A DNA stretch of 64,000 bases from Osmia lignaria lignaria (GCF_051020975.1 NC_135032.1:9610001-9674000); one strand, 5' to 3'. Shown: positions 1-12,715, numbered from the stretch's first letter. Translations and numbers: made by a program. The notes: generated by a model not told the origin, from the sequence alone.

Positions 1-174
1 TTCTTAAATTGTAAATTTCTTTCACATAAACAAAATATCCCTTTCTATTTCTTATTTGTAACATTTTTAGACCTTTACAACCATATAAACATGTTTCACG
101 TCTTACAATTTTCCAAATTTTCTAACTTTTATTTTTTTAGAATACGCTGTTAATATGTTACAATTGTATTTTAG

Positions 175-3074
175 GCATTAGTGCCAGGAGCAAGACCGTT
201 GTCAATAAATGAAGTTCGCCTTTCAAAAGACGATGACGAGGACAGAGATCGTTATCGGGTCAATGAAAAATGGCATAATTCTAACGAAGGAGCGAACGAT
301 GATAAATCTGGCGATGAAAGTCTTCTGCAAAAGAACGGCGGAACGAAAAAAGGGGATGCAAAGATAGATAATCACATAGGTATATAAATATGTAAATAAT
401 TAAGTCGCGATTTTTGTATACTTGGAGACGGGTTGTATACTTGGAAAGAAAAGTTAATTGGCGTTAATTGGCGCAATTAAAATTTTTTCTAGGGTGGACC
501 AGATCTCATAGTTTTATTAACCTCTTAGGCACTATGCGCCACTATAGTGGCTTTCGCGGATGTTATCTTTCTGTACGACGCGCCACTATAGTGGCGCAAT
601 GTACTAGTGTAGAGAGAACAGCATTACCTGTCACACATTGCAGTGCTGTATCATTTACATGTAATTCGCCTTGAACTCTGCCGTACAGAGAAACTACCCC
701 GCGCAAAATTCAGCCGTGCCTAAGAGGTTAATAATGTCAAGTGTTTCATATTTCTAATATTGCTAATATTGTCTAATTCTTTATATTTACAATTTCACGT
801 GATACGAACATTATTATGTTTTGTTTTTAGTTACGTTACATATTACATTTTGGCCATAATATTGGTTTTTATTAAGATAAGATTTTATAAAGATTTTAGA
901 ATTTTAGAATTGAGAAATTCTTGAATTCTGGAATTTTAGAACCTTGGAATCTTGAATTTAAAAAATTTTTCAATTGTAAAATCTTAAAATTCTGGTACTT
1001 TAGAGTTATAAAATCTTAGAATTTTCGAGTCTTAGGATCTTAAAATTTAAAAATGAGGGTAATGTTTTTGATACCTATCTTTCGTGTACTGGACATAATG
1101 AACAACACACTGTACTTGACTCAAATATTTCATGTGTTTATTAGAATTATTATGATTTGCAGCGGCTAGACGTAAAATATCAATCGTCAAAGAAACACCA
1201 CATGTGAAATCTCCAAGTCCGCCTGCTACAAAGCCTACGAATATTCTTTTGATCAAAAATTTGGTTCGTCCTTTTACTTTAAATCAAATTAAAGAGCTTC
1301 TTTCACGTACTGGCACAATCGTCGAAAATGGATTTTGGATGGACAGAATTAAATCGAAGTGTTTTGTAGAGGTATATGCATTTTATTGTAATTTAAATAT
1401 TAATATGATACATTAAACATAAATAACAATCTTTAATTTTGAATAAACACTTATTCTTATTACTAATTCAGTTTAACCGTCGCGTCGGATGTATATAGAT
1501 AAGTAAAGTTTGGCGGTAAATTTAAATCCGAGATGAGTGAGCGAACTGATCTTCCAGAAGAAAATAACTGTACATAGTTAAGCAAACACGTGTAGATATC
1601 CTACAGCAATGTCATAGTAATTGTAATTGAATCATTTTAGTATGCCAATGAGGATCAGGCATTTGAAACGAGACAAGCGTTGCACGGTATATCCTGGCCC
1701 GTGTCAAATCCGAAGAGGCTACACGTTGAATATGCAACCAAAGATGACATGGAATTGGCACGAGAATTATCAAAAGATCAGTCCATTCCAAGGAAAACAG
1801 AGCCTCTTGTACCATCCGATTCGTGGCAACAAGATTGGAACCGTGAGGAAAGAACAAATACAAAGGTACAAATTTTAATTATATTTGCTGTTACATAGGG
1901 ATGTGGACCCAGCTAGTCGGGTCGGTTCGGAAAACATCGGGCGGACTCGGGCGGGCGTCCGCGATACATGCGTGCAGTCGTATAGCCCGACTATTTCGGG
2001 TTCGATCGGGTACACTCGGGCCGATTCGGACGAGCTCCCGCGGGCCGCGGCCCGCGACCCAACTCTGATGTACTTGTTAATGCTTGCAATAAGCATGTTC
2101 AAAATCTATTTTGTATAAAATTAACATACAGGTGACATGGAATGAAATTTATTTCAAATAAATTCGTTACAAGTATTATTTTTCCACATAAAACAGATTT
2201 TGCACATGCTTATTGCAAGTATTAATAGGCACCCGAGCCCAGCCGAGCCCGTAATATCGGGTACCCGTACATCTCTAACTGTTACATAATTGAAAAAATA
2301 TGAAGGATGATATGATAAATTGAAAAATGAAATGCATAGATAAATAAATGACAAGTGTTGAATCGATGAATTTATTTATAAATGACAAGAGTTGAATCGA
2401 TGAAAAATTGATTGATATAAAATATTCAAGTAAGAGTTGTAAAATAATAGGTGATGGTAGTCCGAGAGTGGGATCTGGGTAAAGAAGATGGTCAGCAACA
2501 CATGAAGGAGAAGGAACGTGAAAAGAAAGAGCACGATAAGAAGAGGCGACAGAGGAGTCGGAGTCCTGCGGTGGAAGCTCATCTTCCGGCTCCAGCTCGT
2601 AAATTTAAAAAGAAAGAAGACGACCCACCACCAGCTAAGCTTTTAGACGATCTCTTTAGAAAAACGAAGGCGACGCCATGCATATACTGGTTACCGCTTA
2701 CAAACGAACAGGTATGCATGATACTTCGGTAGAGATCGACGTAGGCGTGCAGTCTGATTTCGGATTGAATCGACACAAAAATCGAATGTGCTCGATTTCA
2801 GGTAGTTGACAGTTGAACCGAGCGCATCCGATTTTTGTCGAACCGATTCGAAGTCAACCTGCGCACTTATACCAATTCGAAATCTCTTATACGATTAATA
2901 AATATAAAAATCAATTGTTTACTATTTAAAAGTTTATTATTATAATTGCAGATAGTCGTAAAGGAAGAAATGAGAAGGCAACACATGGCGGAACACGCGC
3001 GCAGATTAGAAGAAATGAGACGCGCGGAGAGAAACAACAGGGATGGTCGCCGCCGTCGGAGCCCAAGAAAATAA
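175..3074 (+). CDS. Acn: Acinus (apoptotic chromatin condensation inducer), 3' part
   Basis: RNA-binding subunit of the nuclear ASAP complex (Acinus, RNPS1, SAP18), which acts with the exon-junction complex in splicing. Five exons join in frame: 175-379, 1163-1371, 1641-1865, 2451-2711 and 2952-3074 (stop TAA 3072-3074); every junction is AG..GT and keeps phase. An acidic/basic linker comes first. An RRM follows across exons 2-3, with RNP2 ILLIKNLV and RNP1-like KSKCFVEY, the latter split by an intron. Then come a charged K/R/E segment and the RSB motif (LLDDLFRKTKATPCIYWLPL), which in this family binds RNPS1 and SAP18. The end is a basic RRRRSPRK tail. The N-terminal part lies left of the window. 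Two introns carry MITEs (521-727 and 1896-2278). The identification rests on the RRM plus RSB order, which is specific to Acinus. Confidence 0.93.
521..727. mobile_element. piggyBac-type MITE, CCTCTTA family, in Acinus intron
   Basis: A 207-bp element bounded by TTAA on both sides (517-520 and 728-731), with perfect 12-bp terminal inverted repeats CCTCTTAGGCAC / GTGCCTAAGAGG. TTAA target duplication is the hallmark of piggyBac transposition. Inside are two copies of the palindrome CGCCACTATAGTGGC. There is no coding capacity. A longer relative with the same CCTCTTA ends lies at 57278-58642. Confidence 0.85.
880..1055. repeat. Degenerate TTTTAGAA-type low-complexity intron sequence
   Basis: The Acinus intron holds a run of imperfect 8-12 bp words such as GAATTTTAGAA and CTTAGAATTTT. 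A similar run occurs in a thrombospondin intron near 37230-37295, preceded in both places by a similar AATGTCAA.TGTTT stretch. This suggests a decayed dispersed repeat and not pure chance. No coding content is seen. Confidence 0.35.
1896..2278. mobile_element. hAT-like foldback MITE in Acinus intron
   Basis: A 383-bp element flanked by the 8-bp direct repeat CTGTTACA (1888-1895 and 2279-2286). Ends are TAGGGATGTG on the left and, inverted, TAGAGATGTA on the right; together with the 8-bp duplication this fits the hAT superfamily. Internal inverted arms meet around 2070-2220 (GCTTGCAATAAGCATGTTC and its diverged inverse). The outer parts are strikingly GC-rich (GGGTCGGGTCGG-like) inside an AT-rich intron. 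No transposase frame is present. Confidence 0.75.
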
Positions 3075-5789
3075 TTCTCTAATCTACCATTGTCGATAAA
3101 CATACCCTCTCCTCTGATACAAAAATTCCAATTTTGACCAATTCCATTTTAAAAAATGGCTCTAAATCACGTACAGACAAACAGATCTTTTTCCTTTTTC
3201 TTTTCAGTCGATGGATTTGTTGAATACCGTTCCAAAGCATTAATTTTTCTCTTTTATTCGACGCTTTGCAGGCTCTGTTTTATAATTACTGCTTTAATGT
3301 TTCGCGTTAGAATTTGTCGTTTTTTAATGGAGGGTTTCCGCAAAAAGAACGATACCTTTTTATTTTAATTTCATTTTCGTACATCCGTTTCAAGCAGTTT
3401 CTTATTGATTCGTTTGTTAACGTGTAACTTATGAAAATTGTTTGCATGACCCTGGACCCTCTGAATCCCTTCTATCCCAAGTTTCAGCATTAAACCGTAC
3501 TTCTTACAGGTCGACATTAACTATTCAACAGTGTTTGCATCGTCTAGGAGACAAGCATCACGTTCTACGATACATCGTGGTAGCGCGGTATCGCGAAACG
3601 CAGCTTGGGAATTGGAGAATAATTGAACCCGTGAAATGAAATGAACTTAGTAATTCGTGATTATTGAAAATACTGTTTGTCTTTTTACGAAAAGAAAAGT
3701 AAAGATGAAAGTTGGGCAAAAGCATAGCAGCACCAAACGCCGCCCAGATGGTGAGACTGTGGTTTATTGACTGACATGAAGTTGTCCTAAGTGTCGAGAG
3801 AATATCTCGTCTCTCTCTCTCTGAATTACTTTGTTTCTTTCGTCAGTAGAAAAGTAGCCAGGCTTCCTTGACATGTACTACCACCACTTGGTAGTAATGT
3901 GTAAAGTTTTGGTGTTTCTTTCACGTGATGCATCCGCACAGTCAGAAACACGTTTGTACATAAAAGATTATTCAATATTCCGTGACTATATGTAAAATTA
4001 TTAATAAATGTAATACAGTATAGGATTACGTATGAAAGTACACTGTATTTAGTGAAAAGAAAAAAAAAATTCCATTATTCATCGTTAAAATTTTCCACAG
4101 GAAAATACATTTTTCAAAATGAAAAAGCAATTTGTTACATTTATTTTGTCATTGCAATATCAAATGGCAAAATGAAAAATGAAACTGTTTCGACAAACAA
4201 AATCATGTAATAGATAAGTCAGAACACTCTTTCACGTGTTCTATGAAAAACTAGAAGGAAACTGCTTATGTAAATTTATTCAATCTTTATTTATATCAAC
4301 ATCATTAATACTAACTTTGTAATTGTTGCAATTTACAAAAATCGTGGATTACAGGATGTGTGCATGTCAGCTATTAATTAAAATATTTCACAGTCACAAA
4401 TACTATCGATAGAAGAAATAAAAGTAAAGAAAAATTGAAATTCTCTATTATTTTAAAGAAATGATTTTTCGAATTCTAAACGATCATACTTATATTCTTT
4501 AATATCTTTTTTTTTTGTTATTACGGTAAAGAATATATTAAATTTTTAGAGTGAACAGAAAATTTTAATTAAACTTTCCTTTGCGATCCATCTTACCTCC
4601 TTTGTGATTAAGATTAATTGATTTATACAGAACAAACCGAGATACAGAAATTTAATGGTACAGAAGGTAGATCGCAAAGGATTAACGTTACGAAAATGGT
4701 AAAAAAATGTGTATGCATTACAATTAATTTTATAATCCAGAAATTTGGCAATCTGAATACGATATAGAAAGTACTTAATTCTCTTATTTACATCGCAGAC
4801 TGGAATTTTCATTTACGAACTTATTGTAAAAGATAAGCTTAGCAATTATGTATATATTATACATCTGGATTATGTAATTTATTTGTAACATGTATACACG
4901 TATCCTTACGGTTTACTATTATTCTCAAAAGAACGGTGGTGACTACATCAAATTAATTTCTACGTTGATTAATGACAAACTTAATTCTCACTTATCAAGT
5001 AACAAAAATTTATTAAGAGCCTCATTCAAGACTTCTTCACGCTCATGTTGCAAAAAAAAGAAACAAAAATAATTAATGACTTTGTTTATTATCAAAGCTA
5101 ATCTTGTTTTTATAAGTTTCAAAATATAACTTATTAAGCGTCAATTATGATTTTGTAAAAAGTTAAATTCACAGTGTTACGCCTTACAGCAATCTGCTTA
5201 GATAACAAGTAGTATTTGATACATTAATTGTATTAGAACGATTGAGCTGTACGAAAGAGGAAAGGATGGAGGCTAGAGTGTTTCTTTCAGGGTCTGCTAA
5301 TGATCAGTAATGCTACCTAGCAGATCCGTGCCCTCAACGTAAGAACAGTTGGAGTCTAAGCACTTCTGAGGAAGTTGGTATTACACCCAAATGAGGAGTA
5401 TTCCCTTGCTAGTGATTAACAGTATCCTGATATGTTGTTCCGTATCTTTCCGTAACATTTGTGCGACCGTAGGTCAGATGTCCATTGTTCGAGCTTTGAA
5501 AGTCACTCCAGGAGAAAGGTTACGAATTATAGAATTGTTGTCATCTGCTGCATGTTCTTCCAGAGGTCACCAATTATAACGGCTGTTATAATATGTCGAA
5601 CACTGATACATTAGTATAAGTGTTCCACATATTACATTAAAATTATTGCTCTTCTCGAGATAAAGGACCTGATATTCGTACGTTAATATTTTCTCACAGA
5701 ATTAAGGTTTGTATCAACTATTCTTTGTCCTTGTCATTTAATTTCATACCATGTTCATTTTATTTCGATGATTATCATTTGTTTACACA
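3075..5789. other. Convergent intergenic region between Acinus and TM9SF2
   Basis: This 2.7 kb stretch lies between two stop codons that face each other, so it should hold both 3' UTRs. An AATAAA at about 4003 could serve Acinus. I see no credible protein frame: the short open frames are AT-rich chance frames. A stable small hairpin with H- and ACA-box-like motifs near 5281-5390 is discussed as a finding. Confidence 0.6.
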
Positions 5790-8700
5790 TTAGTCAACTT
5801 TTACGACACTGTAGATTTTCCGCACGAACCAAAAACAGGCAAAGAAACCAATCGATCCTGTTTAAAAAGAAAAACGTACTGTTAGTATCTTCAATATTTA
5901 ATTACATTTATCATTTATTTAAAAATTGAAAGTTTTACCTGTTAAAAGGAAGAATAGGTAAACCATGATGCAAGTGTAACCGAAATAAAGGAAGGTAGAT
6001 GTAGCATCCTCTATATATAATTTAGTCATGAAAAAGTGTATACAGTAAACTAATAAATAAAAGGCGGTAAATCCAGATGTAAGGAAACTGCGCCACCACC
6101 AATGATAATCCTGAAAAGAAAATATAATGTTTGAAACTTATTTCCTTGTATATTTTTTTGAAAATAATTTACCTCTGCGCAAAGATGAAAATAACAGAGT
6201 AAAATCGTTGTTTCTGAACATGTGATGACAAGTATCAAAAATACTAGAAATAGAAATCCAAACATATAATACACCTGACTTGACCTAAAACAAAAGAACA
6301 CATGAAAATTCCAGATGTGTAAATATTTAAATAAAAAATGAAAATTTAAATAATTTCAGAACTCTAAATTACTAACAACGTTTTAAGGAAAAAAGAAACT
6401 GAAAATTTATATATAATAATTTTAATTATTAAAATAAACGTCATTATTGAAATGCATAAAAGCACGGGAAAATATTAAAATTTGAAATTGTAATTGATAA
6501 AAGCCACTGAATTAATTTGTACAAATAATGATAACACTTACCACAAGGAATTAAGTATAAAGAACAGTTGGATAAATATACATCCAAAAGGTAGAACTCC
6601 GCCCATTATTACTCCAGGTATTGGCTGAGTGTAAAAACTCTGTTCTGGTATTTGTCTGGGAATCTGATTAGTTCTTACAGGATGTTCTAATGGCTGAAAC
6701 AAGATTTACTTTTTTTTAAAAGAATTACGCACAGAAAATAAGAAATTCCTTTCTGCTCCTTTTAATAATTAAATATCATCTCAATATTAATCTACCCTTT
6801 TTCTGAATCCAATGTAAGCTCCAACAAATGTTAATGGAAGAGATACTCCGAACCAAAGAGCTAGAAGAGCTATAAGAGTGCTAAATGGTACTGCGGCTGA
6901 ACTTCCATTTGCCCAAAATATCAAATTCATTGTAAAAAATAAACTGAACACGATTCTGTAAAAGACAAATATTTGAATAAATAACATCATAATGTATAAT
7001 TCATAATTTTAATTACTTGAATGATAAGTTATGTTACCCTGGACTCAACATAGAAGTCAGCAGTACATTTGATTTCCATTTTTCACCACCAAAACTTTTA
7101 TATATCCTGGCAGATACATAGCCAGCGGTAACTCCAAGACAAACATACAAAACCATGGCACAGGTCATTAAAGCTCCTCTATTAGCAGGAGACAAAAATC
7201 CCAAACAAGCAAATGCTGTGGAACGTATGAAACAAAATGTGTAAACGAGTTTGAAAAAATTAACACTGAGAACTCACCAAGTGTAACAAGTGTCATGCAG
7301 AAAACTTGGACACCAGATCCAAGTAAAACCGAAAGTAACATTCCTTTGCGAGGTGGTCGAAATACATCACCGTGAACCAATTTCCAGCCAAACTCTTCCT
7401 GCGCATCTTCTCCTGATTCTATCTGGAAGCAAGCCTGCGTTATTGCAACACAGACACGATTTTATGACACAAAACTAACAGACAAGACATTTTTTTCTTT
7501 CAAATGAATAAGAACTGTTTAAATAAAACATGAAATTCCATATAACTGATATTTAAAAAGCGATATTCCTTAAATGTACCTGATTGTACCGTGCAATATC
7601 TTTATGCAATGTTCGCAGCATTATCATAGCCACCATTCCAGAAAGAAACAAAACAATTATCAATGAATTGAGGATACTGAACCATTGGATATTTGTGTGC
7701 GGCATAGATTCTAAGATGTAATCCCATCTAGACGACCATTTGATGTTATTAGTTTCCTAAAATTAAAAATTGAGAATCATTTTTATGTAAGAAATAAATA
7801 AAGCGTTATTAAAAGACTTACCACAAATGTTACAGAGTATGTATATGTAACACCCAACTCTTTTCCAACAGGAAGCGGATCATGTGGTATTTCTAATGGC
7901 TTTTTACTTTCGCAATCAGGAATATTACCATGCTTAATGCTGCGAGGAACTACTTTAACAGCTATTAAAACGTATAAGTATAAAATTTAATAAAGCGAAA
8001 TATTAAGAAAATGTAAATCACGAACATGAACTTTGAAACTCTTACATATTATACGTCCACCATTTTCCTTAAACGCAGATCCCCATTCCTCATTAGCACC
8101 GCTATGATATGTAATTGTAAGATCTACATGATTAAATAGGTAATAAGTTTTTGCTTTATTATATGCACCCTAATAAGAAAAAAAAAGAATTAACTTTAGT
8201 CAAAACTGTTTCTGTTTTATAAACTATATTTTTTCTTGATTAGAGATAATAATTTATATTTACATTGATGCTACAGGTATCCTGTTGAGATCTTGGTTCC
8301 TGAGAAAAACAGCCCATAGGGAACCCAGTGCTACAATACTGTTGTTCATCCTCTAATTGATAACACCATGTAACTGGCATATTGTCTACAAAAAGATTAA
8401 GCGATAGATTTATCCAATACTTGGTAGCATTTAAGTTTGAACATATTTTATTACTAAAGTATTACCAACTATCCAGTGATGCTGATAATTGAGCGCCATT
8501 CCTTTTTTCAAAAACTCTAATTTCTGTTCTGATTCTTTATCTCCTCCCATGTATTTTTTCTGACACGCCACCGCACATTTGAGATCTTTCATAAACTCTA
8601 ACTAAAAATTTACATAAGTCCACAGTTTGCGGGATGTTTTATTATAAGAAAATTCGATTACTTAATTACACAAAATTATTTTAAAATAATAATATTAAAA

Positions 8701-9566
8701 TATATTAGATTTTATCTACCGTGTAAGGAGAAGGCCTTATTCGTTCCCCAAAAACAACTTGTCCTAAATTCTCTACAGGACTCTGGCTTTCATCGGAAGG
8801 GCAAAAATCGAAACTAACCAAGAATTGTTTTTAGTACATTACTTGTTAATTTTAGAAAATTAAAGAATAATGTAGCTGTGTAAAAACTTACTGGTGATAT
8901 TCGTATGGTATTACATATTTCTCTGTGTTCAAACGATTCACGTATAGTTTAATTTCAGACTGAAAAATATAAAAACCAATAAGCGAAAGGAGTTATACAT
9001 ATAAATTATAATTACAATTACAGTTAAACTTATACAAAATTTTAATAAAAGTACAACTATATATTTCTTGTATGTTTGACGTAAACAGAAACACTAATTA
9101 AAATGATAATTAAATATAAATTACTAATATATTGAATACAAGGTCAATCTAAGAGTATCATATAATTGTCATACAAATAACGTTAATATGACAAATTTTC
9201 GTGATTAAATCTCTTCATTATAAATCACATGCTACGAAAAGCCACGTCGGAATATTTGAAAAAATTAAACACTAATTAACGAAGAAAAGAAAAGGATTAT
9301 CTTTTAACGAGTATCGAAAAAGAGCAATCTTTAACATTAGTATTTATAAATTATATTAATAATAAGAGAAAAAGAATCACAGTATCGTAATTGGAATAAA
9401 ATTCGAAAAATAGTTGAAAGGAATTTTGAATACGCACTTTACATGTTTCTGAAGTTTCGCCAGCCTTGCAGTAATTCACGGGAGCCAGTCCTGGCAAATA
9501 AAAGGCCGACGCATGATGAATCGTACATACCATAAACAATTGCAAAAATACAATTAATTTCGCCAT
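5790..9566 (-). CDS. TM9SF2: Transmembrane 9 superfamily member 2 (nonaspanin)
   Basis: Multispanning membrane protein of the endosome/Golgi system, in a family linked to membrane-protein and glycolipid trafficking. Fifteen exons on the minus strand read from 9566 down: 9438-9566, 8892-8959, 8720-8813, 8466-8601, 8264-8385, 8046-8169, 7822-7961, 7580-7756, 7278-7422, 7038-7215, 6796-6955, 6542-6693, 6173-6284, 5939-6110 and 5790-5857. Phase is kept throughout, giving 658 residues, close to the usual length of about 660. A signal peptide (1-21) is followed by FYLPGLAPVNYC, the start of the mature family domain. Typical blocks include NYQHHWIVDNMPVTWCY, SRWDYILESMPHT, FRPPRKGMLLSV and EHPVRTNQIPRQIPEQSFYT. 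Nine membrane segments fill the C-terminal half. The C-terminus KVD is the family's COPI-binding KXD/E Golgi signal. I chose the ATG at 9566 for its clean signal peptide; an in-frame ATG at 9632 would add 22 residues. The FYLPGLAPVNYC start favours TM9SF2 over TM9SF4. Confidence 0.96.
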
Positions 9567-9860
9567 TGTATAGTAGTTTTTCTTAAATTGTAAAATATCA
9601 GTCGGAAAGTGTTGCGTCGTCATCCCCACCATTTATTCAGGCTGCTCAGCCGGAGCTCAACTCCGGCTTATCTATTGTCCACAATTGACTATTAATAAAC
9701 AAATCAACGTTCACCACACGAAGAGAAATGTAAATTTTTATGGTTTTTCTTGGATCGTTGACATTTTTACAAGGAAAGTGATACCAAACATAACTATATA
9801 TATATTTCTAAATCAAATAATAAAATTGTATAATTCAAACACGTTCAAAGGGAAACAAAA
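9567..9860. promoter_or_regulatory. TM9SF2 upstream region
   Basis: This 5' flank of TM9SF2 should contain its promoter and 5' UTR. An inverted GAGCTCAACTCCGGC-type palindrome sits at about 9645-9665 (CCGGAGCTCAACTCCGG). I cannot name a transcription start or factor site from sequence alone. Confidence 0.3.
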
Positions 9861-10265
9861 TTAAATTAAAAAACACCGGTCAATTCCTGAAGCATCTACT
9901 TCTAAAATACTATATTTGTTTAACGCAAGTGTACATGTCAAATATTCTGATAAGTGAAAAACATCGGATATTATACTGCCATCAGTGACTACTGCTGCCA
10001 TAATACATGATAGACATAGATTTGCAACCTTTCCACGTGGCATTTCTGCAATTGACATTAGCGAACCTTTCATTGCAAACAGCGTTTTCATAGAAATGAA
10101 AATCAATTTGTCATGTTGCGTGTCCGTTTCCTGTGCCTTTTCGCGGAAATAGGGATTTTCGGGATTGAAAGGCGCAGGTAGGTAATCCGTGGGGCGCGGA
10201 GGCGCTCTGCTCGCAAGGCGCGAAAAATGAATTTGATACAAAATTGTTAATTCACTGTTTTAACT
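9861..10265 (-). CDS. Unrecognised open reading frame, possible exon
   Basis: An open frame of about 130 codons ends at TAA (9861-9863). It starts from an in-frame stop near 10266, with no ATG in its first half; the tracked start is a TTG, so if real it is more likely a downstream exon than a complete gene. Composition looks protein-like: a Pro-rich N-terminal part (PRPTDYLPAPFNPENPYF), then a mixed segment with a Cys-rich hydrophobic patch (NLCLSCIMAAVV). I recognise no family. It lies head-to-tail upstream of TM9SF2, so it could be the last exon of a gene whose other exons were lost or displaced by the transposons to its right. It could also be a chance frame. Confidence 0.3.
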
Positions 10266-10329
10266 TCGTTATTTATTTGTCAATACGTGAGCAAAATTCT
10301 GAAGTTCTAAAATGCGTTTAGATTGCAGA

Positions 10330-10880
10330 GTGAGAAAGATCCGTCGATTTTAGCTGACAAAATCATTTTGATCGTTCTGTGCTTGGCGGAGATCTTCGCG
10401 CGATGCCGGTCGATACCCCTTCCTTGGTGGATCCTGGATCCTCCCTCAGGATCATCCCTCGTCCAATGGTGGAGGAGTCCACTCCGTCCTGTGTAGGCCC
10501 CTTCTCCTGCCTGTGGTCCACCCTCAGGCGCGTGGAAGTGGAGGCGCTCCGCCAAGACTCTAGAACGTTACAGCGCACATGTGCTACGAGAAAGCGTGGG
10601 ACCCAGAGAAAATAGGAAACGACAAGACCTTGTACTTGCCAAAAGGCAACTCTTGAGGAAATTTACGACCCTCTTAGAGTGCATGAATAGACAGGATATC
10701 GGAAAAGACTTCGTAACTTTTAAGGACTCTTCATGACTTGGTCGAAAACAACGAATTTGATATGGTCTATCATAAATTAGCCTTTCAGGAATTGTAGAAG
10801 TGAAACTATTCCATTCTCTGGATTTCCGGCCTTTTATCAGCTCGATCACCCACGTCGAGGGCTTTGTCTTTTTCACATGA
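10330..10880 (-). repeat. Dispersed repeat, copy 1 (pairs with 20590-21045)
   Basis: In reverse complement this stretch aligns imperfectly along its length with 20590-21045. Shared blocks include TCTCTGG.TCCCACGCTTTC, AGTCTTGGCGGAGC, ATGATCCTGAGGGAGGA and GGATCGTAAAT/GGGTCGTAAAT. The two copies are in opposite orientation and quite diverged. No intact protein frame survives in either. The class is unknown; an old retrotransposon fragment is possible. Confidence 0.55.
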
Positions 10881-11475
10881 GTAAACGCACAGATGGTTTA
10901 AATTTCGATTTTAATTTACAACCATCGATACAAAGGTCCTCGACAAATATTCGAGACATATCGATACAACAGATCATCGATAAATATTCCCATGGCATGA
11001 TCGCCATACTATTCTAGCCATGTTCACGTGATAACATTTCACGTTACAGTTGCGATCCTCGTTGGTGTGAGTGAATATAGCTGCAGAATCAATTGTGAAC
11101 TAGGCTGTATGGAAAATTGAATGTGGTGCCTGAAGCGCGTTAAATTCAAATATTAGGATGAGAATCAGTTTTCCGTTATTAAATTGTTAATCAAGGATTA
11201 CTTGTTATATAGCTCAATCAGTATAATTTAAACAACGCCAAGTAATTAAACGCTCATTTAATGAGAAATGAAGTTCAATCAAAGAACCAATTAGGTGGAT
11301 CGGTAATTAATCTAAAATATAAATTAAAAGTACATTGGTGTTGCTAACGATTATTTAGTTAGTAATCAAGAACTATATATACCAGTGGTCCTTGCAAAAT
11401 CTTCATCCATTGTTCTTTGTCCTGCATTCAAGAGAAGTAAAGCTCGTGTAAAACCATTTTTCAAATTTAGTTTTA

Positions 11476-12335
11476 CAGTAAAAGCTGGATATATGCAACG
11501 AAAGATTGGCTGGATATATGCAACATCGCTATCCCCTCCACTTGGGGGGATCCCCCTAAGCGAACCGAGACGCTCGACGAGGAAGCCGTGTAATACGATC
11601 CGAACCGTTATATCGGTGTGACTAATACTAATTCAACGATAAAACTTTTTTATTTTTAACTTTTTCTTAATGAAACTTACTAACGCATTTGTGAGAATTT
11701 TCAGATTAAAATGATATTAAACATAAGGCAGGCCGTACACCAAAGATGCATCAAACACGCAACATGCAAGATGCAACACGTCGCATGTTGTGTACGAACG
11801 TAGAATAGGTATCGCGGCGGAATACAAACGATGTGTACGGACGCAGAATCGACACCTCGACTGGATATATGCAACATTAAATGCCCAGAATCGACACCTC
11901 GGCTGGATATATGAAACATTAAATGCCCAGAATCGACACCTCGGCTGGATATATGCAACGTTCGAAAGCTGAACCGACACCGCAACCGGTTTTCATTTCC
12001 AACCCTCCTTTGCTTTTCGCCAACTTTTAACATCAATTTTAGCAAGTAATTATAATTAAAACTATATCGTGTTTGGTGCCACTTTAATCACAAAAATCTC
12101 ACCAATGCGCTAGTAAAAGTTTCATTTAAAAAAAGTCAAAAATGAAAAAGTTTTTTGATTCAATTAGTATTAGTCACACCGATACGTTTCGGCTCTTTCC
12201 TTTGATCATCGGACCTCTCTCTTTCCGCCATTGTCTGTCCCTTTCTACGTTCACGCTTGGCTGGTCGTCGCGTGTAACCTGAGATTCGACACCTCGGCTG
12301 GATATATGCAACGTCTGGGTCCCAATGTTTGTTGC
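11476..12335. mobile_element. Tigger/pogo-like non-autonomous element, copy 1 (right end lost)
   Basis: Starts at TA|CAGTAAAAGCTGGATATATG, the family's left end. Body blocks shared with the other copies follow: ATCCCCTCCACTTGGGGGGA, GGTGTGACTAATACTAATTC and CTTTTTTATTTTT. Three tandem units of about 42 bp, each containing CTGGATATATGCAAC, lie at about 11850-11965. The right end stops within the sequence before the terminal repeat (TGGGTCCCAAT...GTTGC), where it joins unrelated sequence. There is no transposase. TA duplication and CAGT ends point to the Tc1/mariner-pogo group. Confidence 0.8.
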
Positions 12336-12359
12336 GACCGGTCGTATTCGGAACTACAG

Positions 12360-12715
12360 CCTAATAATGTCTATATCTAAAATGTACAAGAAACGTTGGA
12401 TAAATATCATTTGACAAATATAAAATATAGGGTGTCCCAGAACGCCTGTTACTGCTGTCACTGCTTGCACTTTGGCACCCTTTGAAGGAACAACGGTATC
12501 TACCTCTTTCACTCATATTTTATATCTCTGTATAAACTTTACTGAATTTTATCGCAACAGGAATGTTTTAGAAGTAACAGAGGTTAAAATGCAAGAAACT
12601 ATTATCACATATGTTTACAGCCGCCATATTGTTGGTTGTGCGATTCGGTCATGCGCAAGCGACAATTATTGGTACGCTTTTTGACAGGGTGATCCTACTG
12701 TTCTTTCCTATACTG
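12360..12715. repeat. Dispersed repeat also present inverted at 54530-54870
   Basis: About 350 bp here are closely matched, in reverse orientation, by 54530-54870. Shared landmarks are TAAAATGTACAAGAAACGTT, TATAGGGTGTCCCAGA.CGCC, ACTGCTGTCACTGCTTGCAC, TAACAGAGGTTAAAATGCAA and GCCGCCATATTGTTGGTTGT. Similarity is high enough for a fairly young family. The copy at 54.5 kb is nested in another foldback. The open frame inside is not conserved as a protein I recognise. Confidence 0.7.

Noticed and set aside
3075..5789. Small genes in the Acinus-TM9SF2 intergenic region
   Set aside because: Frames are short, AT-biased and without signal or domain. The region is better explained as two 3' UTRs and spacer.
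11717..11980. Repetitive open frames (GWIYAT-type repeats) in the Tigger-like copies
   Set aside because: They are translations of the 42-bp tandem units, occur on both strands, and differ between copies.
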